From assembly GCF_030247185.1 (NCBI RefSeq), contig NC_080570.1, positions 5,022,001-5,086,000 on the forward strand: DNA of 64,000 nucleotides, written 5' to 3'. Origin of the DNA: Malaya genurostris (Eukaryota > Arthropoda > Insecta > Diptera > Culicidae). Below the pieces are notes generated by a model that worked only from the letters and a program-made list of their open reading frames with translations, was not told where the DNA came from and made no database searches. Below, piece by piece: positions 12,082 through 24,617 of the stretch (positions within the stretch are counted from its first letter, which is position 1; the number at the start of each line of letters is the position of its first letter). Both the position numbers and the translations under genes were made by a program.

Positions 12082-15000
12082 ATGCTGCTCACGACAGAAT
12101 TTGCATCTGATGATTTCTGGATTTACTGCACTCTGTCACTGGTGACGATGGTGACCCTTGTTACAACTCTGGTTTCATGTCTCTGCTGTCGAAAACAGGA
12201 GATCAAGTAAGTTCATTTGACATCTGCTACAGTACAAGTTCGGTACATTTTCCCAAATCAATATCCAAGAATAGCACCTTGCACCTTTCCCGTCCTCATG
12301 CTGTTTGAGCACTTTGTGGTATCGCCTTGTACTTAAGTTTTTATTTGATTTTTTCCTAGTCACACGACGATAGCAACTAAACTTTGTTTCTCTTGAAGGA
12401 ATCTATCCAAACAGTTCTAAACTTTGTGTTATATGAAACAAAAATGGCCAGAATTTCAGGGGAATGAGTATTCCATACTTTATTGAATTTTTATTTGTAG
12501 TGTGGTTTACGAAATTGTTGCTTCCAACAGAGTAAACGTCACGATTGGATGCTCTGACAGGCGTGCTTCGATCGAATGTTGTTGACGTTAAATAAGTTCG
12601 GGCATTGGTAGGACTAAAATAGTTCTTAAACTTCTAAACTCGTTTAATGTGCTTTCTACGAAATCACAGACTTGTAAAACCATAATGCGACCACGAATCG
12701 CTACGTTACACATTCGCAAGCGAAACTACGCTATTAAAAAAAATCGCATGCAAGTAAACGTTGAACACAAATTTGATGCACTCAAACAAACACTATAAAT
12801 ATAATTGCATACATTTCGGCTACTGATATAATTTTATCGGATACAAGACAATTACAAATTATGGCGAACCGTGTCTATTTTCTTGGTTCACGCTTTCGAT
12901 GTTTTTCGAATTTTCACGCGAAAACTCAGATCGTGGGCAATTTCGTGAGCAAAACATTCAAATTTCAAATCTATAGTAAAACTACTTCTTGGTAATTTCT
13001 TTTCAGGCTTTCACTAAAAGAAACTTTCCCAATGAAAAGTCTTAATACATTGTCGAATAAAATAAGTTTTGTCGAAGTTCTTCTTACGCTTCTTGTTTGC
13101 GTTGTGGCGCTCGTACAATTGTATATAACTAATTATTTATGAAGACTGATTGAACCTGTTGAATATAAAATATCGGTCATTAAAAATTTTAGTTGCATTG
13201 TTCAACATCATTTACTCGAACAACCTAAAGAAGTTGATCCTTATAGATTTTGTCCCACTTTGCATACCACAGCAAATTTGGACTGTGCACGATGCGATAA
13301 CATTGAGTGAAAAAATTATCGTTTGGAATAAAAGGCCCTTGCTTCAACTACAGCATAATTAACGTGTACTAGCTATCTGAGAGAGCGTTAAAAATGAAAG
13401 TATGACATTTTAAGGGCAGATCATGCTTGGAAAGTTTTCCCAGAGCCGATCTCGGTAAATTTTTCTTTGCCAGATTACGCTAAATCTCGAGGTTTGGATT
13501 CCGGGAAATTGTATGTACTCTCACTCTAGTAATTTTTCAAGATCTAAAATTTTTGAACTTCGACTTACATTGATCGAAATCGGAAGGCTTATAGCGAACA
13601 CTTTTTGCTCCGGAGATATGATCGTATAAGTTACGGAACGAATTTTCTTTTATCCGATCAAATTGATCGGTAATGGTTCTTCTGGTTTACACAATCCTAG
13701 TTTCGTTTGAAAACTACATTGTGGCTACGGATCAAGTAGTGAACACTGTCGGTTCCAGAGACATTTCTGAATATGGGACAACCGCATCCAACAAACTGCA
13801 CACATTTTTACTCGCCCAATTTTCTCGACCATAATGGGCTCAACCGAATACAAAACACTTTAGCCTGATTGAAACTTAAACTTTCGTGATTCATTCGAAT
13901 CAATCTAGAAATTATTGAATCTACCTAAATTCAATGTGTCAAAAGTTAGCACCAGGAAAAAATGTTATAATGAAGAAAAAATGTGACAATAGAATGATTT
14001 TTTTAACGGCCACTAAACCATATGTAAACATCCACTTTGAAAAGAAATTCCGAGTGGTTCGAATCTAGCTGAGAGTTAGCGATAACCGTAAACAACTAAG
14101 ATAAGTTTTCTCATTTCTGGTGTTAAAATTTACCCACACTTCATAGTTTGCATGCCATTTCCCTTCAAAGTAAATGTTGGAAGATGATTTATTGGGCATT
14201 TAAAAAAATACTGATAATTGATTCACTGATCTATGTTTTACATTCCGAGTAGTTTAACTGTCCAAACAATTTCCCGTAGGAAGGAAAAATTGTTCCTTTT
14301 CTGTGATTGTTTTTTTTTCGTAATTTCTGCTATTTCTTTTGTCAGTTTTTTATAGTATGCTTTCTCGTTGAGTACTGATAAAATGGTAAACAAAGTCAAA
14401 ACATATGCGCCGTAATGATCAAAATAAATAAATCAACAGTTTCAGCATGCAATCATGGAATAAACTTAAGAAGGAATACGGTTCGTTAAAACTACGTTGA
14501 CTACTGATATAATTGACAACGGGTATTGTTGATGCTTGCAAGCAGCTCACGTGTGGACTGCAAGATTTTCTACATAATTTCTCTTTTATAAGAAATACTA
14601 ACTTATTATTCTCAGAGACGGCTGGACCGATTTTAACAAACTTAGATTCATACAGTCCCACACAATGTTCATGAGTTTAAAGTTTAAGCCGATTTCCGGT
14701 TCCGGAACCACAAGATGATTAGTGAAAAAGATTCAGTTTCAAACTACTTAGTCATTTTTCTAAGAGATGGCGTTAACGATTTTTACAAACTAAGGTTTAA
14801 ACGAACGGTGTTATGGTCTCATATAAAACTCCTGAATTTCTTCCATGTCCGACCTCCGGTTCCAGAATTACAGAGTGAAAACCGTCGCTAAGAGCAAGTC
14901 TCAAAATTAATCCTATAGATAGTCAATTTTCGTAGAAGGCCAAAAAACTGATTTCGGCTATCCTGATTCTCAGTTTCTGGCTCCAGAAGCACCAGAAATA

Positions 15001-18000
15001 GTGGTCATATACTTCAAATTGAAACTCACTAGCCTTTTTCGAGAATGGCTTGACCGATTTCCAAAAACGAAAGGTCTTATAATTCTGTAAACAACTACTG
15101 AATATCAATCGAAACATGCTTCCGGTTCCGGAATTACAGGGTGAAACGTATAAAATACCTTCGCTCAAAGCGGCGAAGCAAAAAACGTAAAAAAATTTCT
15201 AAACGATTTTAAAAATTATTCCTATCGATAGTCAATTTTAGTAGAAAGCCTCATTCAAGCAAGTCCGACTATCTTGGTTTCCGATTCCAGAAGTACTGGA
15301 AATTGTAGAACTGTTTCATTTTGTAGGTTGTACTAGTTGTTGCAGAAACATTTTGTTTTTCATCAACAAACAAGGCATTATTTCGAAGAATACCACATTA
15401 TTATATGTGAGAATCTGAGTGATATGAGGAAGGTATCCTCACACCACTAGGTGGATTAAAATAGGTTTTTATGTAAATCGTGATTTATCTGATTAAAATA
15501 TGATTGCTGAAATTTCCTAAACGAAGTAGCTGCTGAGTTGCGATATATCAAACTGTTGCGCACAGTAACAGTTACGTTTACACTTAAACTCATAGCCAAC
15601 TACATCGAATGCTGTCAAACAATCGTTATTCCAAGTAAACATAATCGGGCAGACTGGTGATGGCTTATTAGCACCATGGTGTCATATCTAATGTCGTTTT
15701 CGCTTGATGCCAAACCTAACCCAGTTTTGACTCTAACTGCTGTCAAACCGTTTGTTTGAAGCTAGTTTCGAACCTAGTTTCAACGTTGTTGAACTGAAAA
15801 TCGAGTCAATTTCGAACCTGGATTTTATATCAGATTTGCTCAAATCGCCGTTGCTAAGTGCGTAACCAACACAGTTTCGTGAAAAGTGTTTGTTTGAGGA
15901 AACTACCCTGGGTCAGTTTTATGTCGTTTTCGTTTTTAAATTGCACTACACCGGTGTAGCGAAAGGTGCACTGAATCCGTTCGTTTTTGCCAATTGCACT
16001 ACACCAATGCTACACTTTTTCTGCACCGATACCACTGGTGTAGCACTCATCAAAAGTTTGGTGTAGCTCTGTGCAATGGAATCGTTTATTGTAGTCAATG
16101 GTTACTGTTTATGTTTTCGTCAGTTTTGTTCGTTTATTCATGCCTCAGTGTAGCACTGCACCGGTGTAGTGCAAATTAAAAACGAAAACGCCATTAGTTT
16201 TCTCAAGCGAAAACGACATAAATCTAAATGCTAGGTACTTCTTTGCTATTGCGAATAGAAAGCGAATACAATTTTTGTGCATAAATATAAGATCGAGCTC
16301 ACAGCATATCCTACTTACCCAATTTTCCTAATTCCAGTAGACTGTGTGTAATTGTAGTTCTGTTATCGTGTCGTTTAATGTGTTGTCGTTTGAACTAAAT
16401 TTCTATTTTTTATCATCACCATCCGTCGTACACCTTGTTACAACCCTCACATGTATCCGTTGTTATTGTTGTTGTGGGTGTTGTTTTCCGTGTGAATTTA
16501 TCCTCATCCCAATGCGCGATCGCACAGGAACGATCTGCTCGGCTTGGAAGGTATGGTAAAACTCACCAACCCGGACGATACGCTAACCAGTCAGGGTACA
16601 ATACCAGGAACCGGGATTCCTGGGACGACAATCGCTGGCATGGGACCGGATCAGACCGATTGCAGTGAGCCGGAGAGTATTAGCAAAAGGTTGTAGTTTT
16701 TATTCCCATCATCATTTTATTTTTGTTATTGGTAGAATTAGTCAAATTAACGTCTTGAAAAAAATCTTGGGTTGTTCATAACAATAAAATTTTTGCCAGG
16801 GCTTCCAATGCACCACATCGCAGCCTACCGGATATTCCGGTGGTGGAACCAATTGGGGACAACAACTCGGAACTGTACGCGACCGTAGGAGATAAGGTGC
16901 AAGATCTACCTCAGGGAAGAAGTCGTAAGTAAGGTTAAATTCGTTAGAGGAATCAGTATTGATGGCATTACTTGGTTCTAGCAACTTCGAGCTTGAAGAA
17001 GCAGGCCAGCGTTTCGCAGCACAGTTCTATCAGCCAGGCAGATGATATAAGTTCCCCGTACGCACGGGTCCGATCACCTCCACATGCGTACGATAAGCTA
17101 CGAAAAGCAGAACATCCGTATGCGCAAGTAGTGCAGCCTGGAACCAGCGGAACAGCGCAGGCAGCTGATTCTGCGGACGATGAACTACTAAGTCCAATCT
17201 CACGTCGTGGTGGAACGGGTACTGGACCATCTGGAGCAGGAGGAGGAGGACCAAATGGCAGGAGTTCAAATCAAAATTTATTGGACGAACGGGAAGGTTC
17301 TTCAGTGGTAAGACGGTATCCATTGATTTAAAGTTGGATTGCCTGTTAATTGTGTTATTTTAGGACATTCCTGCTGCTTCTGCCATAGCCGGTAGGGTAT
17401 CTGCCAGTCAAGATTTACCATACATGACACCTCCAATCGTACAACCCCCGCAACATTTCAGCGGGGACTCACAGGACTCCTCAAGTATGATTTAATCAAC
17501 TGTTTTGAAGAAAGCTTTCCTTTTACTCTATTGGTCACTTTCATCATCCACAGAAGGCTATACAAGCATCAGTGTCCGGGAACCGTTGGCCAATCTTTTA
17601 CCTCAAACACAGAACCAAACCACCGCACAGAGACGCCAGATGATGGGTGACTCCCACTATGCCACCGTGTCGGACGATTCTGGTAAAACCGAAAACTTTT
17701 TTTTTTTTGTTCAAATACCAAACGATAGGACTTTTCCGTTCACTATTTACCAGACGAAATGTACGCAGCAATAGAGGATCCCAACAATCAAGGCGACCAT
17801 TATACCAGTGGTTCCGAAACGTACGCGCAAATTCAACCACCGAACATGGTTACGGTGTCGGTTGAAATCAATACTGGAGCTTCGAGTCGTCCGGCTGCCG
17901 GACACCAGGAAGACTCACTCGATGCTCTTCAACCACTTCCAACGAACGTCTCCTCGGGCGCAATGACGCTCCACAATCGTCACAGTAGCTCCAGTGGGAC

Positions 18001-21000
18001 AAATATCCCACCGGAAGATGTTTCCTCGCAACCACCGCCACCTCCAATCGACAGTCTTCGGGCCCACCAATCCCACGTCGCATATGCACATTCGCGACAA
18101 GCTTCCAGCTCGAGCTGTACCAGTTCGGTCGGCAATCTTGGTTCACCGAAACCGGAGAAGCGTCAGGCCAATTCGCCCCTTCCACCGACACCAAAGACAT
18201 TGAAGCACCAAACGACGAACAGCTTCTTCAGCAATTCCAACCTCACCTCGATCAGTTCGAACACATCCACCCAGACCCAGGGTCAGTCCGGGCGCAATTC
18301 GGTTGCCTCGGTGATTGAGTACAAAAGCTCGCGGGAGAATGTTGCCATCGGGAAAACGGCAGACGATATGCAACAGATGGCTAACGGATCCGCCATCAAA
18401 CCGAAGAAGAGTCCCTCGAAAGATCTGGAGGGCATGTACGCTAAGGTAAGAGCGTTTTTGCTTTCTTTTTCAAGGGGAAGCACGTTAAAAATTTTTTTTT
18501 AATACAAACAAACCAGGCATCAATTACTTCAATTGGAAAGTTTCTAGATTAGACAAGCTTTATTGACATTATTTGAAGTAGGTTACAATTTTCGATTTTC
18601 GAAGAGTTTCTCGTTTCTTCTGGACTCTCCCCAGGTAGTTATCTTGGCCCATTTATCTTCCTACTTTACTTGAACCATGCAAATTTAACGGGTAGCAGGA
18701 ATGCTGTATTTTTCTAAGAAATAGCAAATGTTATAGCTTTGGGCGAAATCAACGACCAACGAAATTTTTGATGGAGAAGTATTCCCTCAAAATGAATCAA
18801 ATTATTCCCTCAAAACTTCGTCAGTTATCCTACAAAATAAATCCCCATCCTGGTTGACCTGGATCTATTCTTTCTGATGAGAAAATTCATCAGTCAAGGT
18901 ACCAGAACCAGTATATATACTGTAGTGCGTCCAGTTTTTGGTTTCATTGGTTCGCATACTGGGCGTACCACTCCGTTCATCGTCATGAACATTTGCCCAT
19001 CCATTTTATAAATTACGACACAACGCTTTTCTTCATATATTACAGTTGGTACTATTGACGAATAGACCGACCAAACTTGACTATTGGTGGGAGCAGAGAT
19101 TAAACATTGTCTACTGTACACACAGATAGGCAAATGACTGCTAAAACGAAACATGACCTGAAATAGCTGGACGAGAACAGCTACCCAAACCCAAACCACC
19201 GTTTACGAACACTTTTTTCACGTTACCTCTTTTTTCGTAATTCTTTTTATGAACCAACTCCCAAATAACGTATACTTTTTACGAATCTACTTCGTAGAGG
19301 TTATATTACGAAATATGATGTTATGAGATATTTTGGAAATCCAAGATGACGACTTCCGGTTTGAAATTTTTTGAAAACCCTTACAATATGGGCATTTTCG
19401 GAATGGATTTGATGAATAGGTGCCAGAAAACAATGTTTAGAATCGTTCCAAAATCCAAGATGGCGATTTCGGGTTTATTTAAATTCCTTGAAAACCCTTA
19501 AAATAAAGGTTTTTCGGAACGGATTTCATGTGTAGATAGCTAAAAACGATATTTAAGATAGTTCCAAATCCAAGATGACGACATCCGACATCAAATAATA
19601 TCAATGAACCGGAACCGGAAGCTGCCATCTTGTATATTAAATTGACCTACACATCAAATCCGTTCCGGAAGCACCCACACTGTAAGAGTTTTTAAGAAAT
19701 ATCATCAAATCGGAGGTCACCATCTTGGAATTCAGAACACCTCAAACATCGTTTTCCGACATCTCAGACCCGTTCTGAAAATACCCAAATTGTAAGGGAT
19801 TTTAAGAAATATTAATAAACCGAAAGTCGCCATCTTGAAATTCAGAACCATCTCAAATATCGTTTTCCGTTTAATGAGTAGATATTAATCCCATACCGAA
19901 AATACCCAAATTGTAAGGGTTTTTAAAGAATATCAATAAAACGGAAGTCGACATCTAAAAATTCAGAACCACCTCAAACATCGGATATAGGATTTTAAAC
20001 CTATACTAAACATAATTTTCTTGCGCCTACTTTTCACATTCCATTCTCTAACCCATATCCGATTCAGCTTAAATTTTGCATAGGAACTTATTATCATTTG
20101 AGCACAAAATTTAGAGATGATAATTGACGAAACTAGTGATGACCCTTTTTTATTGACACCTTTGTGACCAGTATGAAATTAGTCATGTACATTTTGCACA
20201 AACTGGCACCAACCAAAACCCCTAAAACTTGATGATGATGACCAGGAAATTGTCACAAGTTTTTTCGTTCAAAATTAGACAACGGAAAAGGAGTTGTGTA
20301 ACATCAGAACAACGCCAGGCCACACACATCTATTGTGATACATCAGAAAATCTGGCATCCACCAGTTTTGTTGCATCCACCATATAGTTTGAATCAGGTT
20401 CCAAGCGATTATCAACCTTTTCGTGCATTGCACAACTATTCAATGATGAGAAGTTGGCAATAGGAACAAACAAATTTTTATGAAAAAAACTAGCCCTTAA
20501 ATGGTAGCAAATTATAGAACAATCTTTTCATATCTTGAAATATTCAACTCATCCGCTCTGTGAACTTTACTGATAAACCAGTTTTTTTACATTCGGCAGG
20601 TAATGAAAAAGAACAAACTTTCGAAAGCGCCATCGCAGAACTCGAGCCCTATTCCACTGCGCAAGGAAGGAACGGCACTGCTGGCGGACGTGGAACAATT
20701 TCTATCGGATCCGGAGCTTGTTCAGCTAAACGGTGGTAACTCGCTGCATGGATCTCCCAGTAAAAAACCGCTGGCGACGATTAACTCCGGAAACGACTAC
20801 GAGACGTTAGAGAAAAAACCGATGCGTCACCGCCAGCAGCAGGATCCGGGCTATGAGACAATACCGGGTGACAGTGGTTCCGCCAGTAACACGCTGACCG
20901 ATTCAAGAAAATCGGCAGACTATTCACAGATCCAGAAAAGAACTCAAGCCGTAGCCCAAGGGATTCAAAGTGTTTCGCAGAACTCGCTGGAGATATTCCA

Positions 21001-21934
21001 CGGATTGGACAAACGGACGGACGGTGAACCGGGCTATGAAAGTTTACCAGGCAGTCACGATCCCGGTTATGAAACGTTGAACCGAAACCGGGCGGAGTCG
21101 GACTCGGATCCAAATTATGAAATTTTACGACCCACCAGAGATAACGATGGATATTCTAGCATTCGGGACAAGAGAACGGCCAAGAATCGGTTGGATTTTG
21201 GCAAAGACGATGACAATGACAGTACCCCTGGGTATAGCAGTATCAAGGAACGACTAGATTACGATCCGGGATATAGTGTAATATCAGAAAAGAAGAAACC
21301 ACCTTTCGGGCATGACTACGCCAGCATAACGGAAGAAACGAAACGCAAAAAACAGAATTTAAACAACAACAATCCTGACCCGGGAGAAGAATCCGACATT
21401 TACTCCAGTATCACGAACGCACCAATCGTTGCCCATGCGAATGTCGGCAACAATAACTACTCAACGATCCCGGAACCAGCGAACATAACTTCGTCACCCG
21501 GTTACTCAAGCATTTCGGAAACCCGGACCACACCCTCCACCGACAGTACCAGTTCGCCAGACAACCTCATCGGTTACGCAAAGCAGCACAACACCGCAAC
21601 CAACAACAGCAACAGTCGGCTTTCGTCTAACTACGAATCTCTGACCGGTAGTGAATCCGACCCGAACTACGAATCGGTCAAATATCTGAACGTACGGGAA
21701 AATCCGTACGAACGCTTACACAACGAACCGGGTCAGACACCCTCAACGGGTGGACCATCTCTGGCCGAATCGCTCAACCGTTCGACTGATTCTGCACCGT
21801 TCAGTCCGAGTCAGGCCGATTCGGATACGGTTTCGGTTGAGTGTCCATCGGCGAGCACCATCACCGTTAGCTCGAAAACACCGTCCGTGTGCGAGCTAGA
21901 AACGACCGGTGTCAGTGACTACTTTCAAGTCTGA
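12082..21934 (+). CDS. LAT/PAG-like transmembrane adaptor with multiple ITAM-like motifs
   Basis: Eight exons (12082-12206, 16528-16689, 16800-16924, 16982-17307, 17364-17484, 17554-17682, 17754-18445, 20600-21934) join in phase with GT-AG introns into 1004 residues. The N terminus is short (about 12 residues). A single membrane helix (about 13-33) follows, then CLCC, a likely palmitoylation site, and basic residues. The rest is a disordered Ser/Thr/Pro/Asn-rich tail. I count 26 Yxx(I/L/V) motifs, among them YARV-x6-YDKL-x6-YAQV (Y164, Y174, Y184), YESL-x7-YETL (Y706, Y717), YEIL-x8-YSSI (Y733, Y745) and YESL-x8-YESV (Y905, Y917). YLNV (Y922) fits a pYxN Grb2-type site. No enzyme domain is present. 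By analogy with vertebrate LAT and PAG/Cbp it would be a membrane scaffold phosphorylated by Src-family kinases to recruit SH2 proteins. Homology is not shown; only architecture matches. The start ATG is chosen because it directly precedes the membrane segment. Confidence 0.85.
14560..15475. repeat. Dispersed 'TTCCGGTTCCGGAA' mosquito repeat, copy 1
   Basis: Repeated phrases ccgatttccggttccggaa, gaattacagggtgaaa and 'gagatggcg...ttaacaaactta' recur. The right end reads CACCACTAGGTGGATTAAAA then a T-run. The same phrases occur near 36.85-37.6, 48.2-48.6 and 63.1-63.7 kb, so this is a multi-copy family. No reading frame is conserved, and I cannot assign a class. Confidence 0.65.
15692..16218. 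mobile_element. MITE (TGTCGTTTTCGCTTGA ends) split by a second MITE
   Basis: Ends TGTCGTTTTCGCTTGA and TCAAGCGAAAACGACA are perfect inverted repeats flanked by TAA on both sides (15689-15691, 16219-16221). A 3-bp TWA duplication is the PIF/Harbinger signature. A sister copy without insert is at 48995-49242. The 272-bp element at 15922-16193 lies inside. Confidence 0.9.
15922..16193. mobile_element. 272-bp MITE (GCACTACACCGGTGTAG family), inner copy
   Basis: Inverted ends TGTCGTTTTCGTTTTTAA and TTAAAAACGAAAACGCCA carry the palindromic CTACACCGGTGTAG and several GGTGTAG words. TTA flanks both ends. The other complete copy, also 272 bp, is at 56613-56884. The outermost bases match those of its host MITE (TGTCGTTTTCG), so both probably use the same Harbinger-type transposase. 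Confidence 0.9.
18446..20599 (+). other. Intron 7 of the adaptor gene
   Basis: Donor AAG|GTAAGA and acceptor TTCGGCAG|GTA, phase 0. It contains the head-to-head repeat at 19335-19990 and otherwise AT-rich sequence without recognisable genes. Confidence 0.8.
19335..19990. repeat. Head-to-head ~115-bp repeat units
   Basis: Two to three units starting CCAAGATGGCGACTTCCGG run rightward from 19345. From about 19610 three units run in the opposite sense (CATCTTGGAATTCAGAACC). Each unit includes a GAAAACCCTTACAAT-like word or its complement and CGGAACGGATTTGATG. The whole could fold into a long hairpin in the pre-mRNA. Confidence 0.75.
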
Positions 21935-23347
21935 TTCTAATCCGGCGCGTCCGGTCGTTCGTTCGAGTCGATCTAGAACGTAAGTATTTTTTGGAAGTAT
22001 TTTTGTTTTGTGTGGCGGCACAGGTCATCTGCGAAGCAGATAGCGCCTACAAAATATATTTATATGTTTATATTATGCTTACTAGAACACAGATGATTAA
22101 TATATTCCAGAATCAGTTAGGGATAATACGTAGGGTAAGCTCGGTTAGCACTAGTTTTGCTTTCAAGAATGACGCGTAATCGTTTCGTTTTGATTCGCAA
22201 TTGTGTGCTGGAATGGTTTTCCTTTCCAGCACCGGAAACAATTCTATGCTCTAATCGATAACGTGACTATTTTTACCTAACACTGTCGGAAGACACTGCT
22301 GATCATTTTTTAAAAATGAACTTGCATAATCTTAAGCAAAAAATTATTTATCGTTGCTAACTATTTCGCGCTCATTGTGGTTAACTGCTCTTGTTTAGGA
22401 GATAAACGATACGAAAATCGTTCAAATTTTTGAAAATTGTTTTTCGTTTCCTTTCGTCAATAAAATAATGTTAAATTGTAGTAATTTTTTCTTAACCCCT
22501 TTGGAAATCGAACACAAATGAAAACATTCCAACGTGCAAGTATTTTGACTAGTTAAGTAGGAATAGGATAAGACAAGCTACTACCAAGTACTGTACTATT
22601 TCGTGTTTAGCTGTGCTGTGTGGCACGCAAACCGGAAACTAACGAATAACCCACATGATAACTGTGTATTGTATTTAGTCTGTAAGAGTGCAACCCAACA
22701 CCAACCAACGAAACATAATGTTTTATCATATTGTTTGTTTTTTTTCTCTGTGTATACATTCGGCAACTGACATACCGGTTTGGTATCGAGGAGAGCCGTT
22801 TTGAGTAACCGAACAACTCAAAAGAGTAGTAAACTTATATACTGACAAAGAAAAACTAAACGGAAACAATGAATTAATCGAAGTGATGATATCATGGCCA
22901 CCATTAGGTGTACGGTTTGGGTATCCAAAATTGCCAGATGGCGTTTTGACGATGGTTTTGGAGGTTTGCACACTTGTTTTCTGCTGATTGACAATATACA
23001 TCTGATTTTCTTTGCCGTAGCATCCACCATAATCTTTTAAATCTAATTTCTAAATTCTAATTTCGAATATAGTCACAAAGTCTGAACGTGTTCCAAAAAG
23101 AGCTCATTGGTTTCCAAAACCAAGATTTTTTTTTAAATTGAAAATAGTTCCTTCTCTCCGTTTTAGAACCCGTTTGCAATCATTTTGTTTCGCCGGTTTA
23201 GCATCTGAGCATTCTTTGTTCAACCAAGTGTTGGGAAGCCTCCTGTATTTCGTTGGACCGGGAAATCGTTTGGTTTGGAGTAGTTCTGCGGCTTCCAGAA
23301 TAGAAAAAAAACGAGGAAGTCATATTCTTCAAGCGAGGGGAGCTCTA
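21935..23347 (+). other. 3' UTR and downstream spacer of the adaptor gene
   Basis: AT-rich, with no further coding potential. AATAAA-like words occur near 22460 (caataaaata) and could mark polyadenylation. Nothing else seen. Confidence 0.45.
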
Positions 23348-23572
23348 CACGGAAAATAAAAACTACCTATTATTTGACTTCTTTTTACTTAATTTTGAGT
23401 ACTTCCTTTCATTCTCTCCTTCAATTGTTGTCAAAATACAAAGAGCAAAACCACCCAACAGCGAGAGTTTCGTTCAATAAGCTAAAATTAAGTAAACCGT
23501 ATTAACTTGAAATTGAGTCAATACGACTCAACTGTAGAGTAAATATAACTCATCTTTAAGTATTTTTTGCGG

Positions 23573-24318
23573 GTATTGGCATAAATTTGACTGGCATAAC
23601 TTTTGATTGGCATATATTTGTTTGGCATAATGTCTTTTGACATAAAATAAAAAGACATACTGTTTCATTTGGCATAACTGTTGTTTGGCATAATTTTCAT
23701 TTGGCATAATTTCAATTGTGCATATTTTCTTTAGATATTCTATTTATTCTGGGAGTATTTCCGATTAGTGCTCGATTCTTACTCTCGATTTTAAAGCGAA
23801 TATCTTTGTTATGTGTTTATCAATGTGGCGCAGCCACATAAACGAAGCCAAGGAGGCTCGGTGGCACTCAGCCACCGAGGCGACGCCGGCTGAGTCGGCC
23901 GCCGACCGGAAGCGGCGGCCCCCGCACACAAACCTGTAATCCACTCGTTTGCCTGGTCTATTCAAAGCTAGGAGCTATCCCTTGGCCTCGCATTAAAAAA
24001 ACCGCCGAGGTAACGCAGTCCGAGTCGTCCAATCACTAATCGGAAAACCTATAATCCAAGTGTTTCAGGCCGTTATGTATTTCAACCTTTTAAATCACTC
24101 CCAGAATAAAACGAATCAAAAGAAAATATGCCCAATTGAAATTATGTCAAATGAAAATTATGCCAAACAACAATTATGCCAAATGAAACAGTATATATTT
24201 TTTTATTTTATGCCAAACGACATTATGCCAAATAGATTTATGCCAAACAAAAGTTATGCCAAACAAATTTATGCCAAACAAAGTTATGCCAAACAAAATT
24301 CGGCCAAATAACGTGCAC
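23573..24318. mobile_element. Foldback element made of TTTGGCATAA subrepeats
   Basis: The left arm (23573-23760) is a string of TTGGCATAA words spaced 15-25 bp. The right arm (24105-24318) is the same in inverted form (TTATGCCAAA). Arms end at an inverted TATTCTGGGAGTAT near 23755/24100. The centre holds a GC-rich hairpin cluster. No coding sequence. Confidence 0.7.
23825..23945. other. GC-rich hairpin cluster at the foldback centre
   Basis: Successive perfect stems: GTGGC-GCA-GCCAC (23825-23837); CTCGGTGGC-ACTCA-GCCACCGAG (23857-23879); GGCCGCC with GGCGGCC around a 10-nt loop (23897-23920). The patch is far more GC-rich than its surroundings. Function unknown. Confidence 0.6.
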
Positions 24319-24617
24319 CCTTTTTTTGCACGTGTCTTACGAAAACTACCTAGAGCCACTTTACCTAAAATTAGTTTATTGAACGAAACCCCTAAATTGG
24401 GTGGAATGTACTTAAAATTAGGTTGATTTGCGGTTCCGTGTACCATTGAATTTAAGACACGAATTGAGACGATGATTGGTAAATGATCACTACCGTGTAA
24501 ATCTGGAAATATTTTCCAGGTGCAATCTAGTCGAATTGAAGTCGACCAGATGAGATGAATCTAATGTTCTTGGACGTGCACGAGGTCTTGCGATCCGTGT
24601 CATGCTGCCCACTTTCA

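Larger units (their letters stand above)
12207..16527 (+). other. Intron 1 of the adaptor gene (4.3 kb)
   Basis: Donor AA|GTAAGT and acceptor CGCACAG|GA, phase 2. It contains a dispersed repeat (14560-15475) and a nested MITE (15692-16218). The rest, 12210-14560, is AT-rich with no gene seen. Confidence 0.8.
23348..24440. mobile_element. TIR element (CACGGAA ends, TA duplication) with nested insert
   Basis: The ends CACGGAAAATAAAAACTACC and, inverted, CACGGAACCGCAAATC are flanked by TA on both sides. Subterminal blocks (TTCGTTCAATAA...CTAAAATTA) are also inverted between arms. No transposase frame. A second element (about 23573-24318) is inserted in the middle. Confidence 0.65.
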
